Translations under genes and position numbers: made by a program
The notes under the pieces: model-generated
Told to the model about the DNA's origin: nothing
The model's database searches: none
What the model saw: the letters and a program-made list of their open reading frames with translations, nothing else
From: Lanius collurio
Taxonomy: Eukaryota > Chordata > Aves > Passeriformes > Laniidae
NCBI GenBank assembly: GCA_020086605.1
Contig: JACBWW010000050.1
Location: forward strand, 3,988,865-4,052,864
DNA length: 64,000 nucleotides
Reading direction: 5' to 3'
In this document: piece by piece, positions 48,164-61,000 of the stretch
How positions within the stretch are numbered: the first letter of the stretch is position 1
Layout of the letters: each line of letters opens with the position of its first letter

Positions 48164-51100
48164 TCTGAAGAGGGGAGCTGAGCTCTCCTGTGCATGGATG
48201 GCGTGGTGCACACAGTTATAATGCAGCTGGCCCAGGTGCTGGCTGCGTGGAGGAGGTGACAGCAGCCTGAGTGCAAACTCCCTGCTGCAGTTCTGCAGCC
48301 TGTGTTTGTCTGCCCCTGTGTCTTCCTCTGTCAGTACTTCTTTTAAAGGTAATTAAAGCCACCACAGATATGTAAACCTGCCTCTTTATGTCAGTGAAGC
48401 ATAAAAATAGGGAAAAGTGAAGGCTTTTTATCCGTGAGATTTAGTCTAATACCACAGCTTCCTATATTTGGAGATGGCCCGAATTTTCTTTATTTATGAT
48501 TCTTTTGAAGCTCCTGTATATGGCTGCTACAGACTGAGAGTGAGACCTGTTTCTGGTGTAGAACAAAATATTAGTCAGCTGTTCTCAGGTTTATTTGCAA
48601 TGAAATATCCCCTTGCATAGGGACAGTGGGAGGAAAGGGTTTAGAGAAGGACTTGAGTTATTAGAAGAGAACAGCATTAATGCTGAGGTGTAGGAGAGGT
48701 GATCAAACACAGGCAAAATGGAAGGCCCACTTAATGGTATTTGTTTACTATGTAATTCCTTTTCTAGTCTGACAGGACTGACACCTGAGGAATTAAAGTA
48801 TACACTGAAGGAACTTGAGGAGATGTGAGAATGATTTCTAAAACAGTGCTGTAGCAGCATAGCTGGACCAAAAGGATGCATCTCATTAGGGAAATGTGCT
48901 TGAAAACAACACTGGCTCGTATCCCAAATAGTTACCTGAAGGTGGTAATCATGCACTTAGGGATTCTTATTTCTCCTAACACAGACAGTTAAAAGCATTT
49001 TGCTGGGAGTAAGATGTGTCTTTTGACTAGATCCTGAGGACTAAATGTGGGAAATCCAATGTGTCACTGGTGTGTTAATTCACTATATGCTGTGTCTAAA
49101 TACACACTGGATTTTGTCAGAAGCTGAGGAAATTCAGTATCAGGCTGTAAAGAGCCTGAGCTTTAAGTGTAGCAATATCCCCAAGAAAATAAGCAGTAGT
49201 GTAAATTCTTGCAGTGTACCCTCAAAGGAATCTTCCTTCACTATCACAGTGAGAAATAGCTTGTTTTGGGAAATGCTGCATGCAGATGGGCCAAGCAGAC
49301 ATGCCTTTGGTGCAGGTGTGACTCCACATGCTGATAATGGGATTTGTTTCAGAAGCCTCTAGCTGGAGTTAGATTTGCCATTCTGATTTTCAAGTAATTT
49401 GTGACTACTGTGAAGTGAAAAGGAAAAAGGGAACTCCTTGCAGAGCCGTGAGTGCTGTGTAGGAAAACAAGAGGTTGGTTTAGTCTGGCTTCTGAGTCTG
49501 TACAGGCAGCAGCGTGCAGACAGCCCCTCACAGAAACACAACGTACAGAACTGCCAGGCAGCAGAGAGACACGGGGCTGATACTTCAGATTTACACCTCC
49601 TTCTAATTTTTCTGCACTAGGAGTATCCCTTTGCAGCCTTCATGAGAAAGGGGAGGGGTGGCAGCGCAGTTAAATTTTTCTTGGCAAGTCATTCAGAGTT
49701 GAAAGAGGCTTCCTTCATGAAGTGTGATGTAGAAACAGGAGTGCACAAAGGCCTAAGGCAGCAGTGGGGGGAGGTGCTTGGTAAGAACATAATGATGGAA
49801 AAGTATCTCCAAGGGGAATCGTAAAAAGCTCCTGGGTGGGACCACTGGGACAGGGAGCCTAAGCAAAGACCAGGGGAATGAAGAAGAGGGAGCTTGCTTT
49901 AAGAAAAAGAATGAAGATTATGTTTAGAATAAAATTTTTGGAAAGGTGATGCTGGAGGAAGTGTTCTGTTCACCAAACCAGGCAATAGGCATTGCAGGAG
50001 AGATTTGTGGTCGTTGCTGGTAGAGTGAGTAGGTCAGAATTCCTTTGGGCTGCTGGAGAGGATCTTGGGAACAATGTTCAGGACAGAAGGACACCCAGCA
50101 GTGAGTGGGAGGGTGTGGGGGAAGAAGGAAGAGAGGGTAACAGCAGAGTGCCCTTGCAGCCCAGAGGGAGCACTGGCATCATCACGGGGCTGACATAACT
50201 TGAAAGGTGCAAGTCTGAAACATATCATTTTATTCTCTGTGCATCTGCTTTGTTACTTCATGGAATAAAAATCCAAGGAGCTTGGCCCGTGTGAATCTGG
50301 AAGGGAACAGGAATGTGTGTTTACACTACTTTGTAAAATCCTTCTGCAAGGATGTGTGTCCGAGTGAGAAAGTGAAAAACGTGTACAAAATATAAACAGG
50401 TAAATGGAAGAGTTCTCCCTTGTTTCAGGTATAAGGCTAAGTTTGGTTTATTTCAGTTAGTGTTGCCAAAATACAGCATTATGAATTGCAGATTTTTAAG
50501 ACCAAGGGAACAGTACAGAAAGAAACTGTGTAGTAAAGAAAACTCATTTCTCATAGCACCCCACCACTATGGATTAATTGTCAAGGCAGTTTGAATAAAG
50601 TATGCGGAAGGAAAATTTTGTGCTTTGCAAGAGCATGAGTAGGTTGAAAATCAGATGCCTTTTGAAGTGCAACTTGGTCCAAAAATATCTGTACTTAGAC
50701 AAAAATAGTCTGGCATATCACCTTGTGTAGTGTAGAAACACGTTAATTACTTGATACCTTATCAACTTTATAAAATGAAAATAGGTGGGACTGAAGAATG
50801 GAAATTATTAATGAAAGGAAGAGGTCACTGCCCTAAAAGTACGTAGAAAGAAAATGAATCCCTGGAGGAACATGCAAGACAACTTAGCAAAGAACTCCTG
50901 AAATGACAGGCGATGTGCAATTGTTACAACATATCCTTGTGTGATAATATTTAACAGCATTTTCCAGGACAAGGAGAACAGGTCTCGATTGATGCCCATA
51001 CAAATCAGGGAGTTTTTCTACAAGGAAGAGTTTCCCCTGTCAGGAAGGTGTAGATGTTTTCATCTGCTCTCTGAAACCTGTTCCGTCGGGTGGGAGGAGC

Positions 51101-54100
51101 TGTGAGGGTACAAGTCCAAGTGTCTGTAAAATCAGAGCCATTTAAAAGAGGGAAAGGGAATGAGTGTTCCTGAAGAGTGGTTCCAGACAGACAGCACCTC
51201 CACTTTGAGGGGTGTGACAAATGGCTGCTTTTTACTTAGGCTTTGTCAGCACCTTGGCTGCAGTCCTGCAGAACATTTCTGCTTGGAAATGAAGATGAAC
51301 AACACTTTTCCCTGTGTTAGACTTCCTTTTCCCTCCCTGCACCCAAACCTCATCTTTCTTCTTGGATTTAGAGGTGCTTTTAATCAAGGGCAAAGGATAG
51401 TGAAGACCTACATTCACTGTGACAAGATCTGCTGCTCGTGGGTGCTGGAGACAGGCCAGCAGCAGGACCCCTGTGATGTATTTTCCTGCTCCTCCATCTC
51501 CTGTGGCTGACACCAGTTGTGGTGATCCCGAGGGAAAACAGCAGGAGGAAACAGTGCTGCATGGGGGCCCTGGGGGAGGCTCTTCCCAGATCCCACTGCC
51601 CTCCTCAAAGGACTTGTCACACTGAGGTCTCTCCTAGCAAACATGTTTCACCTGTAAAGAAGAGTTTGTCAAAGCTGAACCCAGCCATAAGATCAGATTT
51701 GTGTCAATTCCCAAGTTAATTTAGTTATTTAGTTTTTCAGAAGCCTGGAGAAATGTTTTTCAAGTGGATTTCCATGGCAAAAGTTTAGCTAGCTTCCAGC
51801 TTTCTGGAGGAAGGTAAAAATTCAAATGAATTATTTAACTGTTTTTCTGACATGATTCCAGACTTTCTGTCTGCTGAATCAGAAGTCTGCAAATTCTCAA
51901 GTTTGTCTTGAACCACTCTTTCCAGTCTTGAAAAATCTTATCTGCAATGAAGAAACTTTTTTTCACCTGCTTTGTTTTAAAGAGACTATCTTAGTTTGCC
52001 TTTAAGAGGCATTGAATGCTTCAAAAGCTCTTACTGCTATTTCTTCTGAAATCCCCTCATCATCAATCTGCTAGAAATCCCAGATACAGACTTTTTATAC
52101 TTAAAAAGTATTTCAGTGGCAGGTGAGCTGGGATGCTGTTTCAAGGATTTAGAGTCTGAGCTCTGAACCTATCCTCATTAAATTGTGAAATTTGTCATGG
52201 AAACGTGACCTATGATGAAAATTGTTAACATTGCTGAAATGATCAGCATTTGGACTGTCTCTGTGTCTCTTTATCATGGAGTTAACAGTGCTCAGATCCC
52301 AGCCCTGAACCAGCAGCTTCAGCGTGGCAGCTCAGGGTCAGAGAATTCCCAGGCTGGTGAAGTCTCAGCAGAGCAAAGAAGAGAAAAACAAAGCTGGATG
52401 GGGGAAAAACAAAGAGCTGAAAGGTGGAATCACCATTAGAGTCCTGGCTCTGCAAGACTCTGTCCTTCCCTTCGATTCTTTGCTGAGCTGCCTGCTGGAG
52501 TGGCAGGGGCTAAAGGAGTGTTGTGTTGGGGAGGTGGCACATGTCTGCCTTGGTCTTCACATGGGATTTATTTGTGCACTTGCTCCTGTTTTGATGCTTC
52601 CCCAGCCATTAATCCAATTTGCCCGAGCACAGAGCACTTGGTACAGCTGTTTAAAATGTGTCCAGTCCCAAGACATGCAGAGGGGATCTTTTGGCGTTAC
52701 TTTGCTACTTTAATGTTGTCAATTAAATTGGTGGATGTTGTCTCTGTTCTGGTATAGGACAAGCTGTGTAGCATTAAGATGTTGTTCCTTATACAGTTTA
52801 TGGAATTATTGAGTGAAGTGAACGATGCCACTCTCAAGCCACTCTAAACACTGACAAAAGCAGGATTTTGCTGGTTGGACTTCAGTGCTCTGAGTGAATG
52901 CAGCTACACCACGGGAACACTTTTGGTGTGCAGCCCGAGCGTGTGCTCCTGCTCCGGGCAAGTGTTGGGTCCTAAGGGCTGAGTGACCCACAGCCAGGAC
53001 CTGGGCTCTCAGTCAGTGCTCCTGCTGGGGACTCAGTCCCTCTCTGGAGGTCAGGCCGGTCTCTGGTGTGCAGAAGTAGATTTCTGTTCACTGTCAGCCC
53101 TGCTGTACAGCAGCCTGTGTGCTTCTCCCAAGGACTCCAAGGACATTGTGGGCTCAATCCCTGCTGCCCTGTGGCAGAGAGTCAGGACAGCCACAGGGTC
53201 CCCACAGCAATCCACACTGTCATCAGCGTGGCAGTAGCGGGTTTTTTTGTGTCAGTGGATTAAAAGAATGTTCCTTTCAAGCCATGTCTGAGAGCCCACA
53301 CAGGTACTGAGGTGTGCTTGGGAAAAGAGAGGACTATGTTCATTTCTTAGTGGGGAAAAAGCCCTAACGGTGGGGAAATCAACCCTGCAGCAGCTGCATT
53401 GGTCTGGAGCGAGCAGGCAGGCGTGGGTGCAACGAGCTCACTGTGCCAGGAGGTTCGCAGGGGCTCCAGGGGTGCTGAAGCAGGCGTGTGCAGGTGATAG
53501 CTGCTCTGGAAACATGGCTCACAGCATCCCCCCAAACAGTGCTCTGCAGGAAATGGGGAGAGGCAGAGCATCAGAGGAGTGTTTAGAGGGCAATAAGACT
53601 AGGTGGAGCCTCCAGTTGAGAACTGGATATTTAATATGTGAATTTGATTGAACGAATGTGGCATAAACTAAGAAAATTAGTCTCTGTTTAACTTGCCAAC
53701 GTGTTTTTGCTCAGGGATTATGCAGCTGTCAAAGTCACTAGGAAAGACAATAGTCTGAACAGAATAAGCAGGAGGGGTTTGGGAAGCTTGCTTTGAAAAA
53801 TGAGCACTTTTTGAAGGAGGGAAATAGACCAGGATAGTAATAAATAGCATTAAAAAATGACCGTAAGAAATTGCTAAGTGCTTAGAAATCAGGAAATGCC
53901 AGAAGTAGTTTGCGAGAGCCATTGTGGTGTGGAGTTTTTATTAGAGCAGGCTACATTGTAATGTAGTGTTTCTAAAATAGTGCAGTATCTCGGAGGTCTT
54001 CTGCAACCTTCAGTGCAAATAAATGATAGCTTTTTGTTTGCTTTTAATAGTCATTTTTCAGAGTGAAGGGAAGCTATGAAAGGATGAGCAGCACAGGAAA

Positions 54101-54299
54101 TAGGACAGGGGCTTCCATTGCTTTGGGTGCCAGCTGTGTGTTATGTAGCCGTCTGAAAAGCAATTGCCATGCTCCATCTGCTGCAGTTGTGCTGCTGGAG
54201 CCAAAGTCTCCATCAAAAGTGCACTGAGATGTTTTGCGCCACCCTCCAGTCCCTGGGTGCTGAATCTCCCTCATCCCTGAGGTTTCTTCCAGCTTTGTG

Positions 54300-55250
54300 A
54301 GGTACGCGGGAGCCCCGCCCAGCCCCAGGTTCTCAGCATAGTAACGGACCGTGTGGTAGCCACCAGCTGACCGCGCAGTGGCCAGCACCGTGGCTGCAGG
54401 TGGCGGAGTGTCCGGGTTGGAGCCACCACAGATCCAATGGTTCCCCAATCCCGGGCTCGGTGTGCCCTGACCGTGCCCCGACCTGCTCAATCACAGCCAT
54501 GACAGCATTGCTCAGGGGTCTCGATATTCGACGGAGGCTCTCTGCAGCCTGGGGCCGCCTGTACAGCGCCTTCGTCCACCACGTAGCTGCTGCAAGTTCT
54601 GCTTCTCCCAAGTTTTGCGTGTAGCATCTGAGCGGCTGCCTCTGCCTGGCTTTGCCGGCGTGGGAGCAGCCACGGGGCCGGCATTGGGAAGCAGTTGGGA
54701 AAGGCTCGATAGTTAGCCGGGGGTGGGCTTTGTTAGCCCGGGGCGAGCTGGGTTGTGGCTGGGCCCCTGTGGAGCAGCGGCCAGCGCCGGGCTGTGTGTG
54801 CTCCTCGCCCGGGGAGCCTCCGGAATTCTTCCTTAAGGCCACAGCTGCCGCCCTGTGCCCCAGAGCTGTTAGCAGATGAGTAGCCAGTGGAGGTGGCACA
54901 CTTTGGGCGCGGCCTTGGTGGCGAGTTAACAGCTGTCGGCGTGGTTTTTCCGCAGGTGCCTCCCGAAGGGGTCCCGGAGCCGCAGGATGCCTCCCGCGGG
55001 CGCTGCCTGCGCCGCACCGTCAGCGTCCCCTCCGAGGGCCAGTTCCCCGAGTACCCGGCAGAGGGGGCCGCCCAGCTCGGTAAGAGAGACCTTGGCCACG
55101 CGAAACAGGAACAGACCCTCGGAGCTGCGAGCTCCCGGGGCGCAGCGCCCTGCCAGAGCAGCCCGGCGGCCGCCGCAGGGTGTGGAGGTCGTGTGTGAAC
55201 GCCTCCAGCGAAGTGAGCGCCCAGCACTGGGTTTGTCCGAGCACCAGGGA
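54300..55250. promoter_or_regulatory. Intragenic CpG-island-like block around exon 3
   Basis: By hand count, most 60-base lines here contain 3-9 CG dinucleotides, while ordinary lines of the window contain zero or one. The block is GC-rich and covers the end of intron 2, exon 3 and the start of intron 3. Part of the density comes from the exon itself, but the 650 bp before it are also CpG-rich. Human RASAL2 is known to have a shorter isoform that starts downstream of the exon 2-3 module, so an internal promoter is plausible. No TATA box or initiator could be assigned. Confidence 0.6.
54956..55079 (+). CDS. RASAL2: RASAL2 coding exon 3, basic linker in the split PH region
   Basis: This 124-bp exon lies between an acceptor (ttttccgcag|gtg) and a strong donor (ctcg|gtaagag). 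It starts in phase 0 and ends in phase 1. It encodes 41 residues (about 242-282), beginning VPPEGVPEPQ and then GRCLRRTVSVPSEGQFPEYP. The second half is nearly the same as mammalian RASAL2 as I recall it. The first half is diverged but of equal length. RTVSVP (about residues 261-266) is a mode-1-like 14-3-3 pattern in a basic context. Very high GC and many CpGs set it apart from exon 2. The next exon, expected to begin by completing a Glu codon, is not in the window. Confidence 0.92.
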
Positions 55251-57866
55251 GATGGCTGTGGGATGCTGGAGGAGCGTGGCTGTCGCTGGGAGCTTGGTAG
55301 CTGTGGTTTTTGAGCTCACTGGGCAGCCCTGGGATTTCCAGGTGAGAGCTGCTGGATGCGGGTCAGTAGGAATGCAGCTCTTGCAGATGGCTCTAAGTGG
55401 TTCCTGCTGGTTTAGAACTGTTATTTGGTTATGTTTTGCCTCACCTCTGGAATTTCCTTTGCTTCATATTTTCACAACAAGCACCAAAGAACAGGTTTTT
55501 CTCTGACTTACCTCATGCCTGTTCGGGGTGCAGTTCCCAGAAGAAGCAGCCGTCTGCCTGATGCTGGCTATAATTATCTGTGTTGAAAGCGAGGCAAAGC
55601 AAAAGAAAAGATAGGTACTAAAAATGACAGACAAAGGCTGTGTTGCAGTGGTTTCCCGTGTCCAGGTTTGGCCCAGTTCCCTCTCTTTTCCACCCCACCT
55701 GTGGTTGCATAAAGAGCACTCTTTCCAGAAAAGAAGGAAGAGGCAGCAGCCACACACAAGTGAGCTCTTCTTTCTCTCCCCAGCCTATGCAAGAAGCTTT
55801 CCTTGGCATAGGCTGGTGAGACTTGGGATCAGTTTTTCCTTGGTTGCCAGCTGTGAAAAATGTCACTCCTGGGAGAGTGAGCTATGAGGAAAAACACGCC
55901 TCTGTACATAGTAAAGCAGCCTTGATAACTGCTATCAAAGGTAAAGAGCAGATAAGGTGTTTTTTAATTTCACAGCCTCAGCTGGTTTTTTGGAGTTTTT
56001 TTAACAAAGAATTTTATTCTGGGCATATACTGCACACAAGTAAGGAAAATCCCACTCTTGTAGATAGCTAATTAACACATTGCAACCATATTGCTTAATT
56101 TATTTGTACTTGTCAATAGCAGTGTTTAACTCTTCCTTATTTGAGGAAGGCAGATAAGGCTCTTTTTTCTATCTCTTAGATTCCTGGGTTGGAAGTCTGA
56201 AAATAAACAGGGCAAAGTTAGGGATTTAGAGGGAAAACTGCAAAATACTTTGAGATGAGCACCATGAAAAGAACACTGGCTAGATTTGTTTGTGGCATTT
56301 CATATGCACCTCTAAATTATAATCTTGTTTTGCCGCATGAATAGATGTTCATTCTTGTTTTGAACTAAACCCAGTATTAATCATGTGTACATGGTATTGT
56401 AGGCAAAGTACTTTTTCCAGGTGCATGGCTAGTGGAGTGAATGAAGAATTGTATTGCAGCCAGTCTGCACTAGGCAATGAATATTATTTGTAGCTTTACA
56501 AGCTAGAAAGACTTTTAAAAATCTAAGATTTAAATGCTTTCTTCTTCTATACCATGTGCAAAAAAAGTGTAGATTTTCTAGACTTCACTGAGCATCTCAA
56601 TAGCCGTAAATGCCAGTGTTATGTTTTTAAATGGAACCTTGTAAAATTCTTGATTTTTCTTGTGGGCCAGAGAGAATGGAAGACTCTGCTATTTGGTACC
56701 TGCCTTGCTGTGTATTTTGCTTCAGTTTTATATGCAAGTGGCGTTTTGTAGTGTGTTATTTGATGTATGCCTGACAAGAATGTATTAAAAGTACAAGATG
56801 TCTACATGGTCTTCTCCGTGTGAGAGCTGCAGCTGTAGTGAATACAGATGTCACAAAGTGTGTAGCCAAAGCAACTGGGTGTGCAGTGGGAAGGGAAAAA
56901 TTAAGCAATGCCCTTTCTGTGAGTGTGGATGGGAGGGAAGGCTGTACATAATCTCGGATTGCAGGGCTCTGGGTAGTTCCCTTGTTTTCACATCTCAGTT
57001 AAAAATGACTCTTGTCCTGATTATGGAATTCCTGCTAATGAAAAAAGTGGGTTGATAGCAAGCAGTGGGAATAGCTTTGTGTCAAGAGCCAGAGGACACA
57101 TTAGTGAAGGGAACCACTGCACATCTTTGTACAGAGGAAGAAACAGATGGTGGCAGCCAGGGTGTATCACAAGGAGTACCGATAACAACTGCACCAAAAC
57201 AGCTTTGGAATGGACACCAAAAGCTGAAAGGTGCAGCAGAGACAGCTACAGTATCTGGTAGAGAAATTGCTGTGTAGAGCTGATAAGAATATCGAGCTTG
57301 TCCTAGGGAAGCATGTGGATAACATGGCAACTGCAGGCATTGCATCTGACAGTGATATCTGAAATTACTCCATGCAGAAGAGCTCCTTAGGAATGGCTCT
57401 AGTGCAGAGGTGTAGCAATAGCATTTGCACTTTTCCCTGAGTAAGGTTGCCAAGCCTTTCGTGTGATTTACTAATTAATAGATTTATTTATTAAAAACAA
57501 AAAAGGGGGGATAAGGTGATGGGGCTCTTTTTCATTTGTAGCAGTAAAGTTATAACTTACTTGTATGAGAATCTTTTTGTTAATGGAGCAAACAGAACAG
57601 TGCGTGTTCTTCAAGGGCTTTGCATAATCAGCAGTAGTACCCATTCTGCAGATTTCTGTGGCATTCTTTACAGAATTATCACACATCCGTGTAGCACCAT
57701 TCCTAGGAAGTGTGTGGGAGAGAAACTGCCCACGTTACAGCTGAGAAATTGAAGCAAGAGATGTGTAACTCCCCAGAGTTCAGCATTAAGTCAAGTGTGG
57801 CATTCACCCACGAGCTGCTGGAGTTGTTCTCCCCATCTCTTTCATTTTTCACCCTTGCTGCAGGGT

Positions 57867-58009
57867 TGGCTCAGCTGTTTGGGAGGCAGCTGCTGCACCA
57901 CCGTGGTTACAGTCCCATGTACTAAGATAGACACCAATTTCCACATACTTCAGTACAGTAAGCCGTAATTTGTGATGGTTCAGCAGCTGCCAGCAGAGCA
58001 GCTGAGCCA
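57867..58009. repeat. Imperfect foldback, 34-bp arms with a 75-bp loop
   Basis: The left arm is 57867-57900 and the right arm is 57976-58009. Against the reverse complement of the right arm, the left arm matches in two blocks, TGGCTCAGCTG and GGCAGCTGCTG.ACCA, separated by a 7-base bulge with mostly mismatched bases. Six of 34 positions differ. The arms include several CAGCTG E-boxes. No coding frame explains it. Confidence 0.75.
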
Positions 58010-61000
58010 TCCCTTCTGTGCAGGCAGAAGCCACTGTGGTCACCCTCAAACGAGGGCCGGAGGGATGGACACAGAAAGAAACACGAGACAAAGTGACTCG
58101 TTTAAACACTGAAAACTAATAAGATCATTTAAAAGCTCTAACTCCAGAGGCACTCAGCATCCACTGCTAGCTTAGGAGCTTGCCCTCTGCTTGCAGGCAG
58201 TGTTGCTAATGTTGGGATTTGTAATTCCTGTCTGGAAGATACGCAGTACACCGAGTTGTGTCAGCAAGCCATCCGGTAAATATATGCCATAAAATTTCCT
58301 TGGTGCATAATCCCTGTCATTGTAGAAATACCTCTCTGAGTGAACAGGCAAACTCTAAATATGTCATTTACTTGCTGGGATTTCATCTTGGCAGCACTTA
58401 CTCTGAGGACCCTCCATTCAAGAAAGCTAAAAGTGTAGCTGTAATTTCTCCCTAACTCCAGCTTGACAGCCTCTAACCTTCTTTCAAGTGTTATTTGCAA
58501 TGGGCCAATTCTGTTACCAAGTGTGGTGCAGGCCCTGGAGACCAGCACCTGAATGTCACAGGAAGAGGAACTCAAGCTGGTCCATCTCCGTTTTGCCTCC
58601 ATTTCTGCTTCAAATCCTGCTCTTTTTCTAACAGGTGTATTTTTTCCTGTCAGGGAGATTACATCCTTTTAAAGGATCATTGTTTATGATAGTGTGTTAG
58701 AATTAGCCATTCATACAGTAAAAGCATGATTCAGATTTCCACCATTCATGCTGTTTGACAGGCTAGTAGCAGTTACCACTTCCTTTCCCAAAATAATCGT
58801 CTTCTCTCTTGCTCTGCTTCCTTCTCGCCACCTGCTCACTCTAAATGAGAGTTGTTAAGGAGAATACACAGCACAAGTTTGGATTCTGGCAGCTTTGTGG
58901 CATTAATAGGAGATTTTTTTTTTTGCCTGCATATGTGAAAATATCAGAGGAATTGAAAGTGGAGAAAGGCTTTGGGGCTTGGTCTTTGATGCTGTTGGAT
59001 TTTTAAATTATTAGGAAGGAGCATCATCATCAGGGAGAATTTTTGAGATTCTCTGATGCTTAGAAAGGCTAGTGGTGATGCAAATAAATCTTTTCATATT
59101 TGGAGGTAAAATCATCCAAGGGGGAAGAAAAAGACTCTTTCATTTGTTGAAACAAGTTAACCCTGCTTTTTCTCAGGCTGAATAGGCATCTCTTGAAAAA
59201 AAGGGTGCTAAAAGCAGGTCAGAGGTGAAGATGCTCCTTGCAAATTATAGCTTTGTCCTCACCCTGAATCACTAGCATTGAGAATGAAGCACTGATCTGT
59301 TTTGATGCCAGGCCCAAACTGCATTGCTACCAGGTGAGCAGTTAGCTGGGCAGAAATCCTGCCTCTATGCTCTTCTAAAAATCCAGAGGCTTTGGAAATG
59401 GAGTGAGCAACAGAAGATGAGTTAAGCAACATCTGGTTTCATTGCTGCCTGGTGTGTACCTGCAAGTCTCTGCTGAGCCCTCCTGCCTGGGGAGGATTGT
59501 TCCAATACCCAGCCCATGCTCCTCCTTCAGGTAAAAACCTGGCAGGAGAGAGCAGACAAGAGCTAAAATGATTTCTGGGGTGATTTTAATAACTGCTGGT
59601 TTTAAGACAAAGTTGTTTACAGCTGAAATTATCAAAGCTGAGCCTTGCTTTCTGTATATTCCAGCTGGAATGAGTATTTGTGATGAAAGAAAAAGTAGAT
59701 TTACTCTGTGCTCACCACATAATTATGATTCTTGCACACTAAGAGCTAGGATAAATACCCAGAAACTAGTGGTACGAGTTTTAGAGGTGGGGAGAGGGAG
59801 ACAGTTTATTTTGGAAGAAAAGGCATTGTTGATGACCTGCTCAATGGAAGAATCTGCAATGCACCAGTTTTTATATTCAGTAAAGATTTTTATGTTCAGC
59901 AAAGATTTATTTAGGAGATAGGCAGGAATTTGATACCATGGAAGTCCTGTAACTCCTAAGAAAACTGTGCCAACAAGAGGGCTGTCCTTCACCTTCCACC
60001 ACCCAACTTGGCCTGCAGTGGGTATCTGTTAGAAAGTAGGGATGAAAAAATGCACTTCACAGCTCCCTGTACCTCATCTGTAGGGATTTATGATGTGTCT
60101 TGATGAAGTAATTTTCCCAGTGGCAGTGTCTGCTTTGTCACTGTGCTGCCATGTGCAAAACACCCGTCCACTGCCAGCTGTTAGGCATGGCAGGGGTACA
60201 GGACAGCCCTTGGGTTCAGCCCTCAGACAGAGGGGTGTGTTTGGCAGTATCTCTGGCAGGAGTGTGGATTCAGATGTGCTGACTTGACATGTTTGCAGCT
60301 CTCTGGGTTTGCCCGAGCTGGGCTTGCAGGAGCGTGTTTGTGTGTCCCTGGAGAGATCCCCATCCTCCTCTCGGCAGGCCCAGGAGTCTGAAGGAGGGCA
60401 GATGCCTTACTGCCAGTTCCCTTTGTCAGGTCATTTAGCAAGCCCCAGTGAGTGGCTGGGGATTTTTCTTTTTTCTTTCTGACCCGTGCTTTGTACACAA
60501 AGCTCCGTTGCAGTGCCCCCAGCAGTGGGAGGTGATGCTGGCTGAGGTCGGGACAGGAGCACAGTTCTGTGCCTGTGGGATGTGACACCACACGGAGTTT
60601 CCACAGGCTGCACATGGTCCCTGTGCATTTTGAGCCCTGTGGCTCCATTCTCTGCTTCCCTTCTGCCCAGACCTGCCAGAGGTGCCAAAACCCATGCGTG
60701 GGAGCCTTTAGTGAGCTGGGATCTGAAGCCTTTGGCTTATGTAATTACACAAACAAGGGTTTGCTGACAACTACAACCTTTGCCTGCTTCACTGCTGGTG
60801 CCTTGGGTCATGATCTCCTGGTGCTGTGACTTGGGTGTTATTAGCAGGGAGTGTAACTATGCCAAGATCACTTGAATTCTCAAACTTTTAAGTCTTTAGA
60901 TGACAGTGTTTACCCATCATGTTCTATCCCAAAATGCAAATGCGTACAAACCATGAATTGCCTTTTAAGAAACCCCCTGAGAAATCCAGCTGCTCTTGGA

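Larger units (their letters stand above)
47436..54955 (+). other. RASAL2: RASAL2 intron 2 (7.5 kb)
   Basis: Bounded by gtgaga and ttttccgcag. It holds an antisense solo LTR (47553-47964) close to its 5' end, followed by a CR1 fragment. Its last 650 bp form the first part of a CpG-rich block. No additional exon is needed, because exons 2 and 3 join in phase and align end to end with the mammalian protein as I recall it. Confidence 0.8.
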
